Of a DNA stretch of 64,000 nucleotides, positions 63,677-64,000 are shown piece after piece (position 1 is the stretch's first letter; the number at the start of each line of letters is the position of its first letter). The notes under the pieces are model-generated. The model saw only the letters and a list, made by a program, of their open reading frames with translations, was not told the origin of the DNA and searched no databases. Where the stretch lies: the NCBI GenBank assembly GCA_049115735.1, contig JAGDZP010000012.1, forward strand, positions 372,001-436,000, read 5' to 3'. The DNA comes from CAXBNB01 sp049115735 (GTDB lineage: Bacteria > Bacteroidota > Bacteroidia > Cytophagales > Cyclobacteriaceae). The position numbers and the translations under genes were made by a program.

Positions 63677-63843
63677 GTTTGCTGCTCAAGAAGATCATTC
63701 TTAATTCTCGTTAACTTTCAATTTCATATTGCGATAATTAAAGTTTGATTGTCATTGGTAAAGCACGGTGATTATGCATCTCCCATTTCCAGTGATTTTT
63801 GACTCAAATTGAGTATATTGTAGGTAAACTAAAACTTTTGCCT

Positions 63844-64000
63844 ATGCTAAAAAATCTACTAATTCTATTCCTATTATTTATTGGCACAACACTAACCCAG
63901 CAGCTGGACGCACAGTCGCTGATGGGGAGGTGGGATTTTGCAGAATCTAAAGATGGTTCTGAATACATTCCTCGTGATGAGGGAGCTTTGGGTGTCGCCG
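63844..64000 (+). CDS. Exported protein, N-terminal fragment (cut by window edge)
   Basis: From ATG 63844 the frame is open to the last base (52 codons). It begins with a signal peptide (LLILFLLFIGTTLTQQLDAQ, cut after A-Q) and continues SLMGRWDFAESKDGSEYIPRDEGALGVA. The G-R-W start of the mature part is reminiscent of lipocalin-like domains, but too little is present to name it. Confidence 0.6.
   Translation, partial: MLKNLLILFLLFIGTTLTQQLDAQSLMGRWDFAESKDGSEYIPRDEGALGVA

Overview
This 64 kb window is a stretch of a Bacteroidota chromosome, most likely a marine Cytophagales-type bacterium. The evidence is moderate-to-low GC, promoters of the TTTG-N19/20-TAnnTTTG type, an IPExxxVDY-family gene next to pyruvate kinase, a PafA-type phosphatase, DUF5916, many secreted lipoproteins and exported TPR proteins, two S1-type sulfatases and a zeaxanthin-type carotenoid operon. 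I found no rRNA, tRNA, CRISPR array, insertion sequence or prophage. No SusC/SusD pair accompanies the sulfatases.

Layout. 1-2558: two tandem POT-family peptide transporters, the first cut by the window edge. 2567-4344: a translationally coupled pair of membrane proteins that resemble histidine kinases without a catalytic domain. 4594-9853: exported proteins (unknown, DUF3592-like, Tat-exported NIPSNAP, DUF5916 barrel). 10168-18601: an accessory catabolic cluster with a Tm-1-like/UPF0261 protein, a PEP-hydrolase-like TIM barrel, a cupin, a 1110-residue propeller-HEAT-azurin-ThuA lipoprotein, a sulfatase lipoprotein and an AraC-type regulator. 18829-22018 extends it with a PepSY-type membrane protein, a second sulfatase and an FAH-fold AraD1-like enzyme. 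A near-identical 18-bp motif lies upstream of the first operon gene and upstream of the AraC gene, so I infer one regulon, probably for a sulfated sugar or sugar acid.

22086-31444 is mostly core metabolism: citrate synthase, a prohibitin-like SPFH protein, an LRR membrane protein, pyruvate kinase, an LpoA-like periplasmic-binding-fold protein and hemL. 31480-32480 is a repeat-rich junction with three hairpin elements, a MazEF-type toxin-antitoxin pair with a good promoter, and three upstream 19-bp palindromes. 32552-37070 holds a MORN-repeat lipoprotein and a two-gene operon of a cytochrome c/propeller lipoprotein and a Tat-exported enolase-superfamily epimerase. 37313-40372: priA and a CxxC-domain/AraC fusion. 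40467-46967: a giant exported TPR-CHAT protein, a membrane-tethered TAXI-type binding lipoprotein and a TPR protein. 47011-50268: CCA-adding enzyme and PafA-like phosphatase.

50240-55188 is one operon, carH-like/crtI/crtB/idi/crtZ/crtY, with tight spacing and start-stop overlaps. It should make zeaxanthin under control of a B12-binding MerR regulator that keeps the cobalamin-binding residues of light-sensing CarH. 55370-64000 has a penicillin-acylase-type Ntn hydrolase, a small membrane protein, a Lys/Glu/Ala-rich protein with a textbook promoter and terminator, an acyl-ACP thioesterase, a cytochrome c-PQQ-type sugar dehydrogenase lipoprotein, a DUF350 protein with a transglutaminase-like protein, a saccharopine dehydrogenase-like protein, and the start of an exported protein cut by the right edge.
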